Origin: Phaseolus vulgaris
Lineage: Eukaryota > Streptophyta > Magnoliopsida > Fabales > Fabaceae
Direction: 5' to 3'
Length of the DNA stretch: 64,000 nt
Assembly: GCF_000499845.2 (NCBI RefSeq)
Contig: NC_023750.2
Location: forward strand, 7,841,082 to 7,905,081
Shown: positions 44,401 through 55,339 of the stretch, one piece after another
Numbering within the stretch: the stretch's first letter is position 1
Layout of the letters: each line of letters starts with the position of its first letter
The notes under the pieces: generated by a model
Databases searched by the model: none
Seen by the model: only the letters and a program-made list of their open reading frames with translations
Told to the model about the DNA's origin: nothing
Translations under genes and position numbers: made by a program

Positions 44401-44620
44401 TTATTTGAATTGGATAACTAAGGTAATAATATTAGGAAGGCAATGTGGATGGTTATAATCTCTTGCATATGGGAACAAGGAAATTTTATCTAATCTAGAA
44501 ATGGAAAATGTGATGATGGGGACATTTTTCGAGAAGGTTCAATTGAAAGATTGGATATTTTTTCATCTAAAGATAGATTAGGTTTGAAATAATGGTGTGT
44601 TGATTCATTACTACAAGATA
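41450..44620 (+). pseudogene. LINE ORF2 (RT and C-terminus), split by a 0.9-kb insertion
   Basis: The RT starts with GPYEFNFTFI and includes SSITIIPKMDNPQDLKGYRP, QSAFLAGRNLLENVL, a MQFADDTLFICQ catalytic motif at about 42160-42195, and FPFTYVGY ending at about 42383. The next expected motif, IPIGGNSRNLRLWDNM, appears only at about 43308. Remnants of the terminal region run to about 44600 (IWEQGNFI). Many stops and shifts; clearly dead. Confidence 0.7.
42385..43305. mobile_element. Insertion inside the LINE, possible solo LTR
   Basis: About 920 bp separate two halves of one LINE motif (YVGY and IPIGG). It has an AATGTGAG start, a TATTTATAGGAGAGAG TATA-like segment (about 42888) and a GTATCAA end, with ATACT/ATACC flanks that could be a diverged 5-bp duplication. 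A TG...CA LTR of unknown family is one reading. No coding motif was recognised. Confidence 0.4.
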
Positions 44621-44835
44621 TATCCAGGGTGATTAAGGAACTTGTGGATCATATCTTTAAATCAATATCTTGTTACAAGATGGTTCTCTGTTAGGGGTAT
44701 TGCCACATATCTTGTGGATTATTTCCAACATTTTCATGTTAGAGGTTAGACTTTTTACTTTAGGGTTTGTTGGAAAGGCTATGTACGTGGTGGAATCATA
44801 TTAAGGATTGTTGTTGATGAGTAATAGCAACAAGT

Positions 44836-45235
44836 TGGCACCACAAGAAATATTAAATTAGCTTCTAAATATTAGTGTCGATCAAATTGTGATGTTATTA
44901 GTGTCAATTAAGCCGATTCTAACGCAATACAAAAAATATTTTTTGAAAAAAGACTTAAAAATAAAATAAAAAAATCTAATTTTTGACTCTATTAAATAAA
45001 TATTAGTGTTAGCTTTGGATTAGCATCATTTTTTCGTTGTTACTAAAGTCTGCTTAATATTGAAAGGCTAACAGATTCGACTTCGCCAACTCTATAATGA
45101 CGTTAAATATTTATAATTTTATTAGTAAGTAAAATTATTTATATCAGTGTTAGACTAACATCGGTTAAGCTGACACTAACTAAAATAAATAAAGTTAGTG
45201 TTGGTGTAACCGACACTAATTTTATTAATTTTTAG
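44836..45235. mobile_element. CACTA-like terminal region
   Basis: It opens CACCACAAGAAATATT, close to the CACTACAAGAAAA terminus. Copies of a TTAGTGTCGGTT/AACCGACACTAA-type motif in both orientations follow (near 44873, 44900, 45003, 45148, 45185 and 45205). The other end is not seen. Confidence 0.5.
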
Positions 45236-45244
45236 TTTTTATTT

Positions 45245-47262
45245 TTATTTATGTTGTTATAAGACGGTTCTTGTTCATGCTTAGGAAAGCACACAAATTC
45301 ATAGCATATGATAAGTAGATTCTATGGATTAAATTTTGTCTGAAATCTGTTTCGGTCTCTGTCCTTGTTAACGGGAGTCAGATTAAGAAATTTTCTCCGT
45401 TGAAGGATTTGAGCCTAGGCTACCCTCTTTCTCCTTTTTTGTCTCTTATAGCGGTAGAAGGTTTGACAGGAGTCTCTAGAAAAGATGACGAGCTTGATGA
45501 GGTAGAGAGTATGAAGATCGAGAGTAAGAAGGTTAAAGTTAATATGCTTTAATATGCAAATGATAGTCTGTTCTTTTGCCATGTGAATTCTAAAAGCGTG
45601 TTCAACATTAAGGCTATTTTGAATTGCTTTGAATTGTCTTCAGAATTAAAGGTGAACTTCTTGAAGAGCAGTATTGGAGGGGTGGGGGTTGATTCGTTTA
45701 TAATTCAGGGTTTCACTGTTATTCTTAATTTTGATGTGATGAAAACCCCTTTCATATATCTGGGGTTGCTGGTAGGGGGTGTCACAAGAGGGAAGCTTTT
45801 TGGGGAGATGGAAAGGTAGATGTATCTCGATGGCTGGAAGGATTTGTCTAATCAAGTCAGTTCTTGCGTCTATCTCGTTGTTCTATCTATCCATATTTAA
45901 GTTGCATGTAGTTGTGTTGAAAAAGATTTTGAATCTTCAGAGGAACTTCCTGTGGGGGTGGGGATCTGAAGGGAGGAAGATCGCTTGGGCTTCTTGGGAA
46001 AAAGTTTGCGAGTCTCGGGAAGGCGACGGGCTTGGTGTAGTAAATATTAAGATTTTCAATTTGGCCTTGTTGGGTAAATGGATTTGGCGGTTGAGGTCTA
46101 ACAAGGGAAGTTTGTGGAAGGAGGTTTTAGAGTCTAAATACTTAGGTTGGAGAAAGCTAAAAGAGGAACGACAATGATTCCCTTTGGTGGAGAGATTTGA
46201 AGGCGATTTGGAAGTTGGAGAACTGGGGTAGGAACTTCGATGACTGCTTTAAGTGGGAAGTTGGTAATGAGAAGTCTATTAAATTTGGGAGGACATGTGG
46301 GTGGGTAACATTATTTTAAAGAATATATTTCCAAGGTTTTTCTCTCTTAGCGTTAAAAAAGATGTGTTGTTGGAGCTTTGCGGGGCTTGGGTAAACTGTG
46401 TTTGGGTGTTGAATTTGGTTTGGAGAAGGAGTTCGATCGGTTAATGAATCAGGTTAATCAGCTTCTCGAGGTAGTGCACGACTCGTGCCCTATCTTGGAA
46501 AAAGTTGATATGTGGGTTTGGAAAGACGACGAGTTTCAAGTGTTTTAAGCTAAATCTACTTACGGTATTCTAAGAGGAGATTCTGAGAGGGGACATTCAA
46601 GTTGGTTAAGGTCTTTTGGAGGATTAAGGCTTTGTCTTCAGTTCACGTTACCGCCTGGAGGGTGTTGGAAAATAATATTACCACTAAGGATAATTTAATT
46701 AGACATGGGGTCGCAGTCGAAAGTAATCTCTGCTGCTTCTATGGGGTACAAGAGGAGAATTTAAATCATTTATTTTTTGGTTGCATAATCACCTCGTTAG
46801 TGTGGAACCTTTCTTATGTGTGGTTAGGGATGTTGTCGGTTGATCCCATTAACTCTTATTCACATGTTTTTGCAGTTCAATTTGTGTAATGCACCTGAAA
46901 CTCAACTTAGTTTTTGGAAACATTTAGATCACGGTGGTAAGTGAGATTTAGTGCCATAGGAATAAGATTATTTTTAAAGGTGGAGTGGTGTATCACTCAT
47001 ATTTTCTCTTTGGCTTAGTTAAATGTTTAGTCTTGAATATTCTAAATTTCCTTTGGTCTGCTTCTCCTATCTCAATTGGTGTCTTGATTCTTTGGTTTGT
47101 CTATTCTCGATTTAACTTGTTTGTGTTAGAGTTAGTTTGATGGAATATGGTATGGTTTGTAGTAGTTTGGAAGGTTTTGTGTTGTCTGGTAGTTCTGATT
47201 TTTTTTATAAAGATTAATTCACTCCTGAAGTGGTTCCTATATATATATTCTTTCTTGTTAAA
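45245..47262 (+). pseudogene. LINE ORF2 C-terminal half
   Basis: It begins inside the RT and carries FWGWGSEG-equivalent FLWGWGSEGRKIAWASWEKV (about 45943-46003) and IFNLALLGKWIWRLRSNKGS. A zf-RVT-like region follows (WRVLENNITTKDNLIRHGVA, then NHLFFGCIITSLVW), and SQLAWCLDSLV-like remnants near 47085. It ends with ATATTCTTTCTTGTTAAAAA. The catalytic region reads YANDS instead of YADDT (about 45555). Stops at 45552, 45817, 46175 and later. Confidence 0.75.
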
Positions 47263-47339
47263 AAAAAAATTAACAAATCAACTAGAGTTTCCTTTTTCTT
47301 TTATCTTTGGACTCTAATGAGTTTATTGCTATTTTTTCA

Positions 47340-47690
47340 TTGGCTTTGATGTTAAAATAAGAATAGGAAAATTTAACCTAGCTTTACTTCCATGAATTTT
47401 GATAGCAGCTAAATCTGCTTCTTCTTCAGTTACAAAAAGTTCCAAGCCAAACCCTAGTTCCATTTTTCTATGGATCTCTTATCTCCGCCGGGAACTTAGC
47501 CCACGGCCGTCGTCTCACACCCCTATATCGCTTCCATCTGGGAGGCGCGTGAACTTCACGCCCTGTCCTAGAGTTCTCTTTCACAGTTTCTTCGCATCAT
47601 TGATACTCTCCATGCCACTAGATTCCAAGTGTGTGGAATCATGTTCAAGCTCAAGCAGATAGTATTGAAGAGATTGCAATGAAGAAAAAA
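47340..47690 (-). pseudogene. AP2/ERF pseudogene
   Basis: The minus strand holds [20 protein letters not shown] (about 47510-47568), AKFPAEIRDP, a stop, KNGTRVWLGTF, a frame change, and KIHGSKARLNFPI ending near 47358. The REVHAPP(K/R)WK lead-in is shared with ERF-B, so these two are close paralogues in opposite orientation. A Gly-to-Ala in WGKF and Ala-to-Pro in AAEI add to the damage. The AYDRA segment is partly missing. Confidence 0.85.
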
Positions 47691-47780
47691 CACAAGTCAT
47701 TGTCTTGGATGATGATGATGATGTATGATGATGTTTTTTTTTTTTGGATTTTTAATAACTTTAACCTGTTAATGCCTTGC

Positions 47781-47789
47781 ATATTTATA
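47781..47789 (-). promoter_or_regulatory. Relic TATA box of the ERF pseudogene
   Basis: The minus strand reads TATAAATAT within GGTATAAATATGC, roughly 100 bp upstream of the broken ERF, and resembles the ERF-B TATA region. Confidence 0.45.
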
Positions 47790-47829
47790 CCACTGGGTTT
47801 GAGATTTATTTATTTTATTTTATAATTAT

Positions 47830-48560
47830 AAAAAATTATTAAATAAAAAATAATTTTAAAAATAAAAAATAATTAATTATTATATTAATTAAAAAAATTA
47901 TTTAATACACTAAAATTGATAATTATTAATATTTACTTTATGAAACTGAATTATAAGAAATACGCGATTTCAAGTATATTTCATTGCGTTGGTTCTTTGA
48001 AATTTCGAGGAATAATAGCACTGAAAGATAAAGTGGTTGTATTAATTAGAGTAATCTTAATTACGCGTACGTGTTGTTATATATTCATAATAATAAGAAA
48101 TAATTTTAATTACACTTTTATTACTTCATATTATATATTATACTTCATGATATTAAATTATAGATAGCAAATTAATAAATAAGTAACAATTTTACTGTAG
48201 TACGTACATGCTTGTCTTTAAAATAAAATATCAAAATTTGGAGATTTAGATGTGTTTGGATTGGAAGGGAATGTGTGAGTATTTAAGAGAGTGGATGTTT
48301 GAGGATGTGAGAGGAAAGTGTGAAGAAAGTGATGTTTGAATTGAGGTATGTTAAAGTGGATTTATGAGCAAAGTTTATGAGAGTTTGTGAGTAATGTTAT
48401 GACTCTAAGAAGATTTTGAAAAATTTTTAAAGATGTAAAATGTTACTTTACAAATTTGCACTTGCCTATTAAAAAATTTAATAATAAAATTGAGTTATTT
48501 TTTTTATAAATAAACAACTTTTACATAGTAAATTTAAAAATTATAATTAAATATATGTAT
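47830..48560. other. AT-rich intergenic stretch
   Basis: No gene seen. A GT/GA-rich block at 48255-48420 (GTGTTTGGATTGGAAGGGAA) looks like the end of a DNA transposon of unknown type. Confidence 0.35.
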
Positions 48561-48954
48561 TCAACAAATTAAATAAAAACAAAATTTCAAGTAACTTCTT
48601 AAAATATTAAACATGTATTATAAAATTGGAAAATAAATAAAATCTTATATAAATAAAAAAAAAATATTATTTTTTAATATTAAAAACTCTATAGTAATGA
48701 AAAATAAAAAATACTAAAAAAATTAACATAATTAACAATAGAAAAGAATTTTATAAAAATTATATTCAAATATAACTCATAAACATAATAATTATACACA
48801 AAACAATATATTAATATAAACACAACAACAAATTAAATAAAAACAGAACTTTAAATAATTTTTTAAAATGTTAAACATATATTGTAAAATCGGAAGATAA
48901 ATTACATCTTATATAAATAAAAATATAATATTTTTAAATATTAAAAAACTTTGT
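48561..48954. repeat. AT-rich direct duplication, about 125-bp copies
   Basis: The block AACAAATTAAATAAAAACA to TATTAAAAACT at about 48563-48686 recurs at about 48828-48950, offset about 265 bp, with moderate divergence. The Copia element begins directly at the end of the second copy. Confidence 0.65.
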
Positions 48955-49246
48955 TGTTAACATATTTAGTTTTTCTGTTTTAAGTTATTGGACTTTGTTT
49001 GTTTGGCCTAACTTTCCTTTTCTGTTTCAGTTAGGACTTAGTCTTTTTCTTATATATACACCATGTATTTTACTCTCTCTTATACAAGTAAATAACAATT
49101 TCGTTTGTATTTTTTTTAATCCGCTTTTCTCTCTTTTATGCTTAAGTTATTATCTATTTTTCATTTGCAATTAGGGTTCATCATAATCTTCCTTTCTCCA
49201 TTGCGATTTCGTTCGATTACGTGCGCTCCATTTGATGCACCACATC
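48955..49246 (+). repeat. 5' LTR of the Copia element
   Basis: About 292 bp. TATATATACACCATG at about 49052 is a likely TATA region. The exact 3' border is uncertain by a few bases because the shared sequence runs into CACATCAGA. Confidence 0.8.
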
Positions 49247-49495
49247 AGAGCCATTTCGAGCCTATCCTAGCGAGTGTTTGTTGGACCTATCGTGCCACTC
49301 GCTATCGGGTCGTTATCGGACCACCCATAATATGTTGTCTCACGCACGAGTTGTCACTTTCGGCGTGAGTGGGTGTGTTGGAGGTTCCATATCGACTAGA
49401 GATGAGAATATTTCATTGTATATAAATGGATGCAAACCTCACTCTATGATTCGGTTTTATGGGGTTAAGTTAGGCTTAAAGTTCACTTCGTAATA
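49244..49495 (+). mobile_element. TRIM segment lodged between two PBS copies
   Basis: From ATCAGAGCC (49244-49252) to CTTCGTAATA (49495) the sequence matches the intact TRIM at 16473-16902 from its PBS through its internal region to the end of one LTR (LTR part 49376-49495, starting TGTTGGAGGTTCC). A second PBS, TGGTATCAGAGCTC, follows at 49496-49509. The first TRIM LTR is missing. Confidence 0.85.
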
Positions 49496-49509
49496 TGGTA
49501 TCAGAGCTC
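49496..49509 (+). promoter_or_regulatory. Copia primer binding site
   Basis: TGGTATCAGAGC is complementary to the 3' end of initiator Met-tRNA, the usual primer of plant Copia elements. Confidence 0.8.
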
Positions 49510-49619
49510 TTCAAATGAAGAGTTCTGCTACGCTTCTCTCTAATCTTTATTTCCCCCTTTGTTGTTCTTGGTTATCTTTTATGTTCTCTTTCAAAATCTT
49601 GATTGGGTTTCAAAATCTC

Positions 49620-49956
49620 TCAGGCAATGTTTAATGAAAATCCTAGTTTTCATAGTCTTAATAGTAGTCACACTATTACATGCAATTTATGTGGTAAATA
49701 CGGTCATATTGAGGCAGTTTGTTTTCGCAAAGTGGGTTTTCCTTCTAGTAATGTTAAAACCTCAAAGTTTTCTTCTACTAGAAAAGTCTGCACTTTTTGT
49801 AATCGTCTTGGTCACACTGTCGACACTTGTTATAAAAAGCATGGGTTCCCTCCTGGCTACAAATTCACCAATTGGACATCCCAATCCAATAATATGATTA
49901 CTAATGACACTTTTTCTGTTCTTTTTCCTAAAGAACGGGATGTAAAGGGCACATAG
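49620..49956 (+). pseudogene. Copia gag C-terminus with two zinc knuckles
   Basis: Two CX2CX4HX4C motifs, CNLCGKYGHIEAVC and CTFCNRLGHTVDTC, followed by YKKHGFPPGYK. The N-terminal gag is missing, and the frame ends at 49956 where integrase-end sequence takes over. Confidence 0.85.
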
Positions 49957-51480
49957 GAAAAAATTAGACAATAGATCTATCAAAGGTATTTTTCTTGGCT
50001 TCCCGTAAAATACAAAAGATTATATTATCTTAAGTTTAAAGTTTCATAGCATAGGGATATCAAGACATGTAATCTTTCATGAAAACCACTTTCCATATAA
50101 ATTAGACAGTGACTTGTCTAAGGACCTTAACATTTTATCTCTCCCTATTTCTAATGCATATAATTCTCCTTTTGATTTTTTTTTCTGATACTGCACCTCC
50201 TGTCGAGCCATGTGCCTCTACTCTTGCACCCAATACTGTCCCTCCACCAGTCTCATTATCCTCTGATCCTCCAAGAAATAGTGCCTCCTCTCCTGCATCT
50301 CGAGGAAGCACCTCATCCCAATTTCCAAGAAGACCAGCTCGTCCTCATCGACAACCTGCCTATCTTGCGGATTTCCACATTGCAACCAACATTGTAAGTA
50401 GTAGATATCCTATTCATAATTACTTGTCTTACAATTCTTTATCTTCCAATTTTAGAAATATTATTTCCTCTATCAATTCTCATCCTGAACCTCAGAAATA
50501 TAACGAAGCTTCCAAACATGCTTCTTAGCAATTTGCCATGCAAGATGAGCTTCAAGCTCTTGCTGCTAACAATACTTGGCAACTTACCCCTCTCCCTCCA
50601 GGAAAGAAAACTATTGGTTGTAAATGGGTATATAAAATAAAATACCATTTTGATGGCACTGTTGAGCGCCACAAAGCTAGAGTTGTTGCCAAAGGGTTCA
50701 CCCAACTTGAAGGACTTGATTTCTTAGACACTTTTGCACATGTTGTTAAACTCACTACCCTCCGCCTTATCTTGTTGTTGCCACTACCAAAAATTGGATT
50801 TTAAAACAACTTGATGTTAATAATGTCTTCCTTCATGGTGATCTCCATGAAGAGGTATACATGACCCCCCCACCTAGCCTCTCTCTTCCTTCTCCCCAGC
50901 ATGTCCGCAAGCTTCAACGGTCTTTGTATGGCCTTCGTCAAGTTGGTCGCCAATGGTACACCAAGCTTTCTACTTTTCTTTTATCAAATAATTACTATAT
51001 TTTTGTTGCTGATCACTCTCTTTTTCTTAAATATAATAACGATAAACTCATGTTATTCTTGTTTATGTTGATGATTTGGTCTTAACTGGCGATGACACAG
51101 AGGAAATCAATACAATTATTGCATTCATTCACCATCACTTCAAGATAAAAAAGATTAGGTACTCTCACTTACTTTTTGGGACTGGAAATTGCTCGCAACA
51201 ATTCTGGTCTTCATTTAAGTCAACACAAGTATACTTTTGATCTTCTTCACGAAACTGGCATGCTTGACTCTGCACCTGTGGCCACTCCTATGACTCATAC
51301 CTCCCATCTCTCTCCCGATCAAGGCTCCCCTCTTGATGCTGATGCAACTTTCCAATACAGAAGACTCCTTGGAGGTCTAATCTACTTAACCAACACGTGA
51401 ACTGACATCTCCTTCGCTGCCCACAATTTAAGGCAATTCATATCTGCACCCACAACTCATCATCAACAAGCTGTCTCATG
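49957..51480 (+). pseudogene. Copia integrase tail and reverse transcriptase, broken
   Basis: An integrase tail (KGIFLGF, then SRHVIFHENHFPYKLDSD) leads to a Pro/Ser-rich linker. The RT follows: NTWQLTPLPPGKKTIGCKWV, RHKARVVAKGFTQLEGLDFL, KLQRSLYGLRQVGRQWY and an intact YVDD at 51064-51075 in a shifted frame. Stops or shifts occur at about 50190, 50527, 50802, 51085, 51160 and 51400. Confidence 0.85.
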
Positions 51481-51484
51481 TCTT

Positions 51485-52093
51485 TTGCATTACTTCAAGG
51501 GCACCCCTGGTGAAGGATTATATTTTTCTCATACTAGCTCACTTCACCTCTGTGGTTTTAGTGACTCTGACTGGGCAACATGTCCTACCACACACAAATT
51601 TGTCATTGGATATTCCATCTACTTAGGAGACTCCCTAATATCATGGAAATCAAAGAAGCACAAATTTGTCATTGGATATTCCATCTACTTAGGAGACTCC
51701 CTAATATCATGGAAATCAAAGAAGCAGCCAACTATCTCTCGCAACTCCTCTGAAGCCGAGTATAGAGCCCTTGCCACCACCACATGTGAGCTACAATGGT
51801 TGTCTTACCTCCTTCAGGATTTACATCTTCCTCTCTCCCTGCCTACAACCATGCACTGTGACAACAAATTTGCCCTTCAAATAGCGTACAATAAAGTTTT
51901 TCATGAACGCACCAAACACATCGAAATTGATTGTCACCTAGTTCATGAAAAACTTAACTCTGGTCTCCTCAAACAACTGCCCATTACTTTTGCCATGCAA
52001 GTTGTTGACATATTCACCAAGTCCCTTACTTCCGCACAGTTCTCTACTCTCAAATCCAAGTTGGGCCTGACAAATATCTACTCCCCAGCATGA
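51485..52093 (+). pseudogene. Copia RNase H with 66-bp internal duplication
   Basis: 202 open codons with the metal-binding Asp in FSDSDWATC, Glu in SSEAEYRAL and Asp in MHCDNKFALQ, and an HIEIDCHLVHEK end. The segment HKFVIGYSIYLGDSLISWKS is repeated twice because bases 51593-51658 are exactly duplicated at 51659-51724. The duplication keeps the frame but adds 22 residues in the fold. Confidence 0.88.
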
Positions 52094-52392
52094 GGGGGGT
52101 GTTAACATATTTACTTTTTCTGTTTTAAATTATTGGGCTTTGTTTGTTTCGCCCAACTTTCCTTTTTTGTTTCAGCTAGGTCTTAGTTTTTTTCTTATAT
52201 ATACACCATGTATTTTACTCTCTAATACACAAGTAAATAAGAATTTCTTTTGTATTTTCTTTTATCTGCTTTTCTCTCTTTTATGTTTAAGTCGTTGTCT
52301 CTTTTTCATTTGCAATTAGGGTTCATCAAAACATCCCTTACTCCATTGTGATTTTGTGCAATTACGTGCGCTCCATTTGATGCACCACATCA
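52091..52392 (+). repeat. Copia polypurine tract and 3' LTR
   Basis: TGAGGGGGG (52091-52099) is the polypurine tract; the 3' LTR begins TGTTAACA at 52100. Confidence 0.85.
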
Positions 52393-52399
52393 GACAAGG

Positions 52400-53815
52400 A
52401 ATATTCATCTTCATTAACTGTAATACTTGCAGGAATGGAAAATAAGAAATACTATAACAGTAGAATAAATTAGGGTAAATTCAGAAATAACACATGCTGA
52501 CGTGACTTTCCTTCTACATCTCTTCATTCTTAGGGAAAATGATATCTATTGTTCACAGGTATATTCTTTCATTCTCTTCCCCCACAAAACCCTGAATCCA
52601 AATACATGATATCCTCTCACTTCTTTGTTTGTGAACAGTACATCCACATACCCTTAAACTACCATGTTAAGTGTTTAATTATTCTCTTGTCAAAGATTCT
52701 TGGCAAAAAAAAATATTTTCTTTTTTATCATCAAAGATAATTGTCATTAATAACCTCAAAGATAATTGTCATTGATAACCTCAAAAGGAAGAAACCAAAA
52801 CATTACTCTCCAAAACAAGGTTGTTACAATAAATATATATATATATATATAAAAGGTAAATTGGAAAAATCTTGAAGGGCTAGCTCCATGGAAGATCAAT
52901 ATGTTTTGGGCAGTCTTTCTTGAATTAATATTCTATCCAGCAAAAGAAAAAAAATTTAGGTTGTATAATTGATGAATAGGGGCTATGATATATATGTGGG
53001 TGAAATTTTTGTCATCTAAATTTGAAACTTCCAATAGATTCCCTCACGATAATGAGGAATTAGAAACACGGACATTTCTTAGTGTTTAAAAAAGAAATTT
53101 TTGATATCCTTATAAACAATAAATATTAAAAAAGATTATGTACAATTTAAAAGGTGTTAAGGTACATCAATGTAACTTATATTCGTTTTTTTTTTCTAAA
53201 TATGTTTTTATTGTTATATATTATAATATAAAGCTTATTTTTTTACTTAATTCAAACTTTAGATCAACTGGATATTTATAGTAAAAAGATTATTAAAATA
53301 AATTTTTATCAATATTTTTTTATATATATAATAATAAAAATTAGTGTAAACTATATAATAATATTTATGTTGACAATGAATTAGCATAAAATATTTTAAC
53401 ATTCTAGTTTATATTAAAAATTTATTTGTTACATAAACAACAAAATTTAACAATAACTCATTCCAATTACTTCCTTACATTCTAATAGTTTCTTAACTAC
53501 AACTACTCAAAGATATATCAAATTTGGACCATAGAAAAAAAAAACATATTTTATTTTATTTTTTTATCAAACACATATATTAATTAAAGTGACAAGTTTA
53601 TCATCTAGATAATCCTAGTTCTACCAACTCAGTTAAGAAATATATATATATATATATATATATATCATTATATGTAAAATGATTTTTACATTTTACAGGA
53701 TTAAACCTCTATTAAGTCATTTACCCAAGGTTGCAGTTTCTCCCACTAAATCATTCTTGGGGAATGTGTTCCCTGAAGTTTTTTTAAACATTCGGAAAAG
53801 CCTTTCAGAACCCTT
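52400..53815. other. AT-rich intergenic stretch with TA runs
   Basis: TA dinucleotide runs lie at about 52837-52850 and 53641-53665. A TTTTTTATCATCAAAGATAA near 52725 weakly recalls the LINE tail. No gene. Confidence 0.4.
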
Positions 53816-53816
53816 G

Positions 53817-53960
53817 TTAAATACTATGGGTTTAAGAACCTCCATAAAATACCATGGGTTTCAAAACCTCTATAAAATACCATGGGATTCAAAATCTCCG
53901 TAAAATACCATGGGTTTAAGAACCTCAGTAAAATATCACGAGTTTCAAAATTTCCATAAA
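53817..53960. repeat. 28-bp minisatellite, five units
   Basis: Units follow TACCATGGGTTTCAAAACCT plus CYATAAAA. The core GGTTT-AAACC is itself an inverted repeat. The array overlaps the 3' end of the Athila-like gag. Confidence 0.85.
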
Positions 53961-54611
53961 ATGACTTGTCGTTTGATAATCAGTTGACGCCAATGCAGCA
54001 ATAATCCTTGTCGCTTGTTCTACATCAAGAGTCATCATTGTGCCGCCAGCTGCAACATCTTGGAGCATCTTTGTGTCAGATCTGAGACCAATGAGAAATA
54101 TGCTCAGTTGAGCAATATCTTCAAACCCGTGATTTGGGCATTTTCTAAGCATCATTTTAAATCTTTCCCATGTCTCACAGAATGATTCATTTTCTCCTTG
54201 TATGAACAAAGAAATTTCAGACTTTGCTTTGATGTATCGAAAGATGGTAGAAAATCTTTGCATAAATTTTTCTTCTACATCCTTCCAACTAGTGAAGCTC
54301 TAATTAGGAAGTGATCTGAGCCAATCTTTAGCATTTCCAGCCAATGAAAAAGGAAACAAGCGCATATAAACAATTTCAATATCAGCTGATTGAAAACTCA
54401 TTGTTCCCACCAATTCATAAACTATGTCCAAATGTGAACATGGATCCTCATGTTCCATTGATGTGAATTGATGAGTAGTGATAAGAGTGAGAAAATCAGA
54501 ATTTATTTCCAAGACTTTGGCGGTAACAAGTATTGCAATATTATAATAATGTCTTTCTCTGGTACATGACATAATCTCCAAGTGTCCTCCTAGGAGGTGA
54601 TACTTGTTCAT
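53925..54611 (-). pseudogene. Athila-like Ty3/Gypsy gag fragment
   Basis: The minus strand reads EHEDPCSHLDIVYELVGTMS, MRLFPFSLAGNAKDWLRSLP, a stop (54300), SFTSWKDVEEKFMQRF, and ETWERFKMMLRKCPNHGF. These are the landmark motifs of Athila-type gag (..FPFSL..A..WL..LP, E.WERFK.LLR.CPHHG). The protein is cut by a stop and ends in the minisatellite. No pol follows. Confidence 0.8.
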
Positions 54612-54639
54612 CTGCTGTATTGTTTTCCTCTTGAAAATA

Positions 54640-55335
54640 TATTAGTTGAAAAGAAAAAGTATAGTTTTTCGAAAATTTTAAAAAATAAACAGAAAATTAA
54701 ATTCTAATTAAATAAAACAAATAAAAGAAAATTCAAAATAAATCAGAAAATAAATAGAAACAAATAAAATTAAAATAATAACAGCAAATCTGCAAATTAA
54801 AATAAAATAAAATAAAAAATTGTTTAAAACAAAATAAAAACAGTAACAAATATAAAAAAAATTAAAAAAAAATCAAAACAATTAAATACTACAAATTAAT
54901 TATAATAAAAACTAAAGACAGAATAAAAGAAAACAATAAAAACAAAAAAATGAATAAATTATAATTGTAAACAACTAACTAACTTAGTTTAAAAACTAAG
55001 TTTAAAGATACTACGTAAACTAAGTCTACGTAAAAAAAAACTAAAACTAGTAATGATAAATAATTAAAAATAAATAAATAAAAACTACGTAAACTTAAAT
55101 AAAACTTCGTAAACTTAAATAAAACTACGTAACTAAACTTAAAAACAAAAAAGAACTAAAATAAAAATATAATAAAACAAAAACAAAATCGAAAGACAAA
55201 TCAAAATAAAAACAAATAAAAGCAATTCAAAGAAATAAGAATTAGAACAATAAAAACAAAATAAAAATTACTAAAAATAAAAATATTAAAAACAAATCAA
55301 AACAATACAAATATTCATATTTAGGAAACTATACT
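54640..55335. repeat. A-rich, G-poor spacer
   Basis: About 700 bp in which the plus strand is mostly A with few G (AAATAAAAACAAAT-type phrases). In the sense of the neighbouring gag it is a T-rich leader. ACTACGTAAACTTAAATAAA-type repeats occur near 55000-55130. Confidence 0.6.
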
Positions 55336-55339
55336 CAAT

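Larger units (their letters stand above)
48955..52392 (+). mobile_element. Old Ty1/Copia LTR retrotransposon with TRIM at its PBS
   Basis: The LTRs (about 48955-49246 and 52100-52392) start TGTTAACATATTTA and end TTTGATGCACCACATCA. They differ at roughly 10% of positions by eye, so the insertion is old. The gene order (gag knuckles, integrase end, RT, RNase H) is Copia-type. Protease and the integrase core are deleted. A TRIM internal region plus LTR sits between the 5' LTR and the PBS. No matching target duplication was found. Confidence 0.88.
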
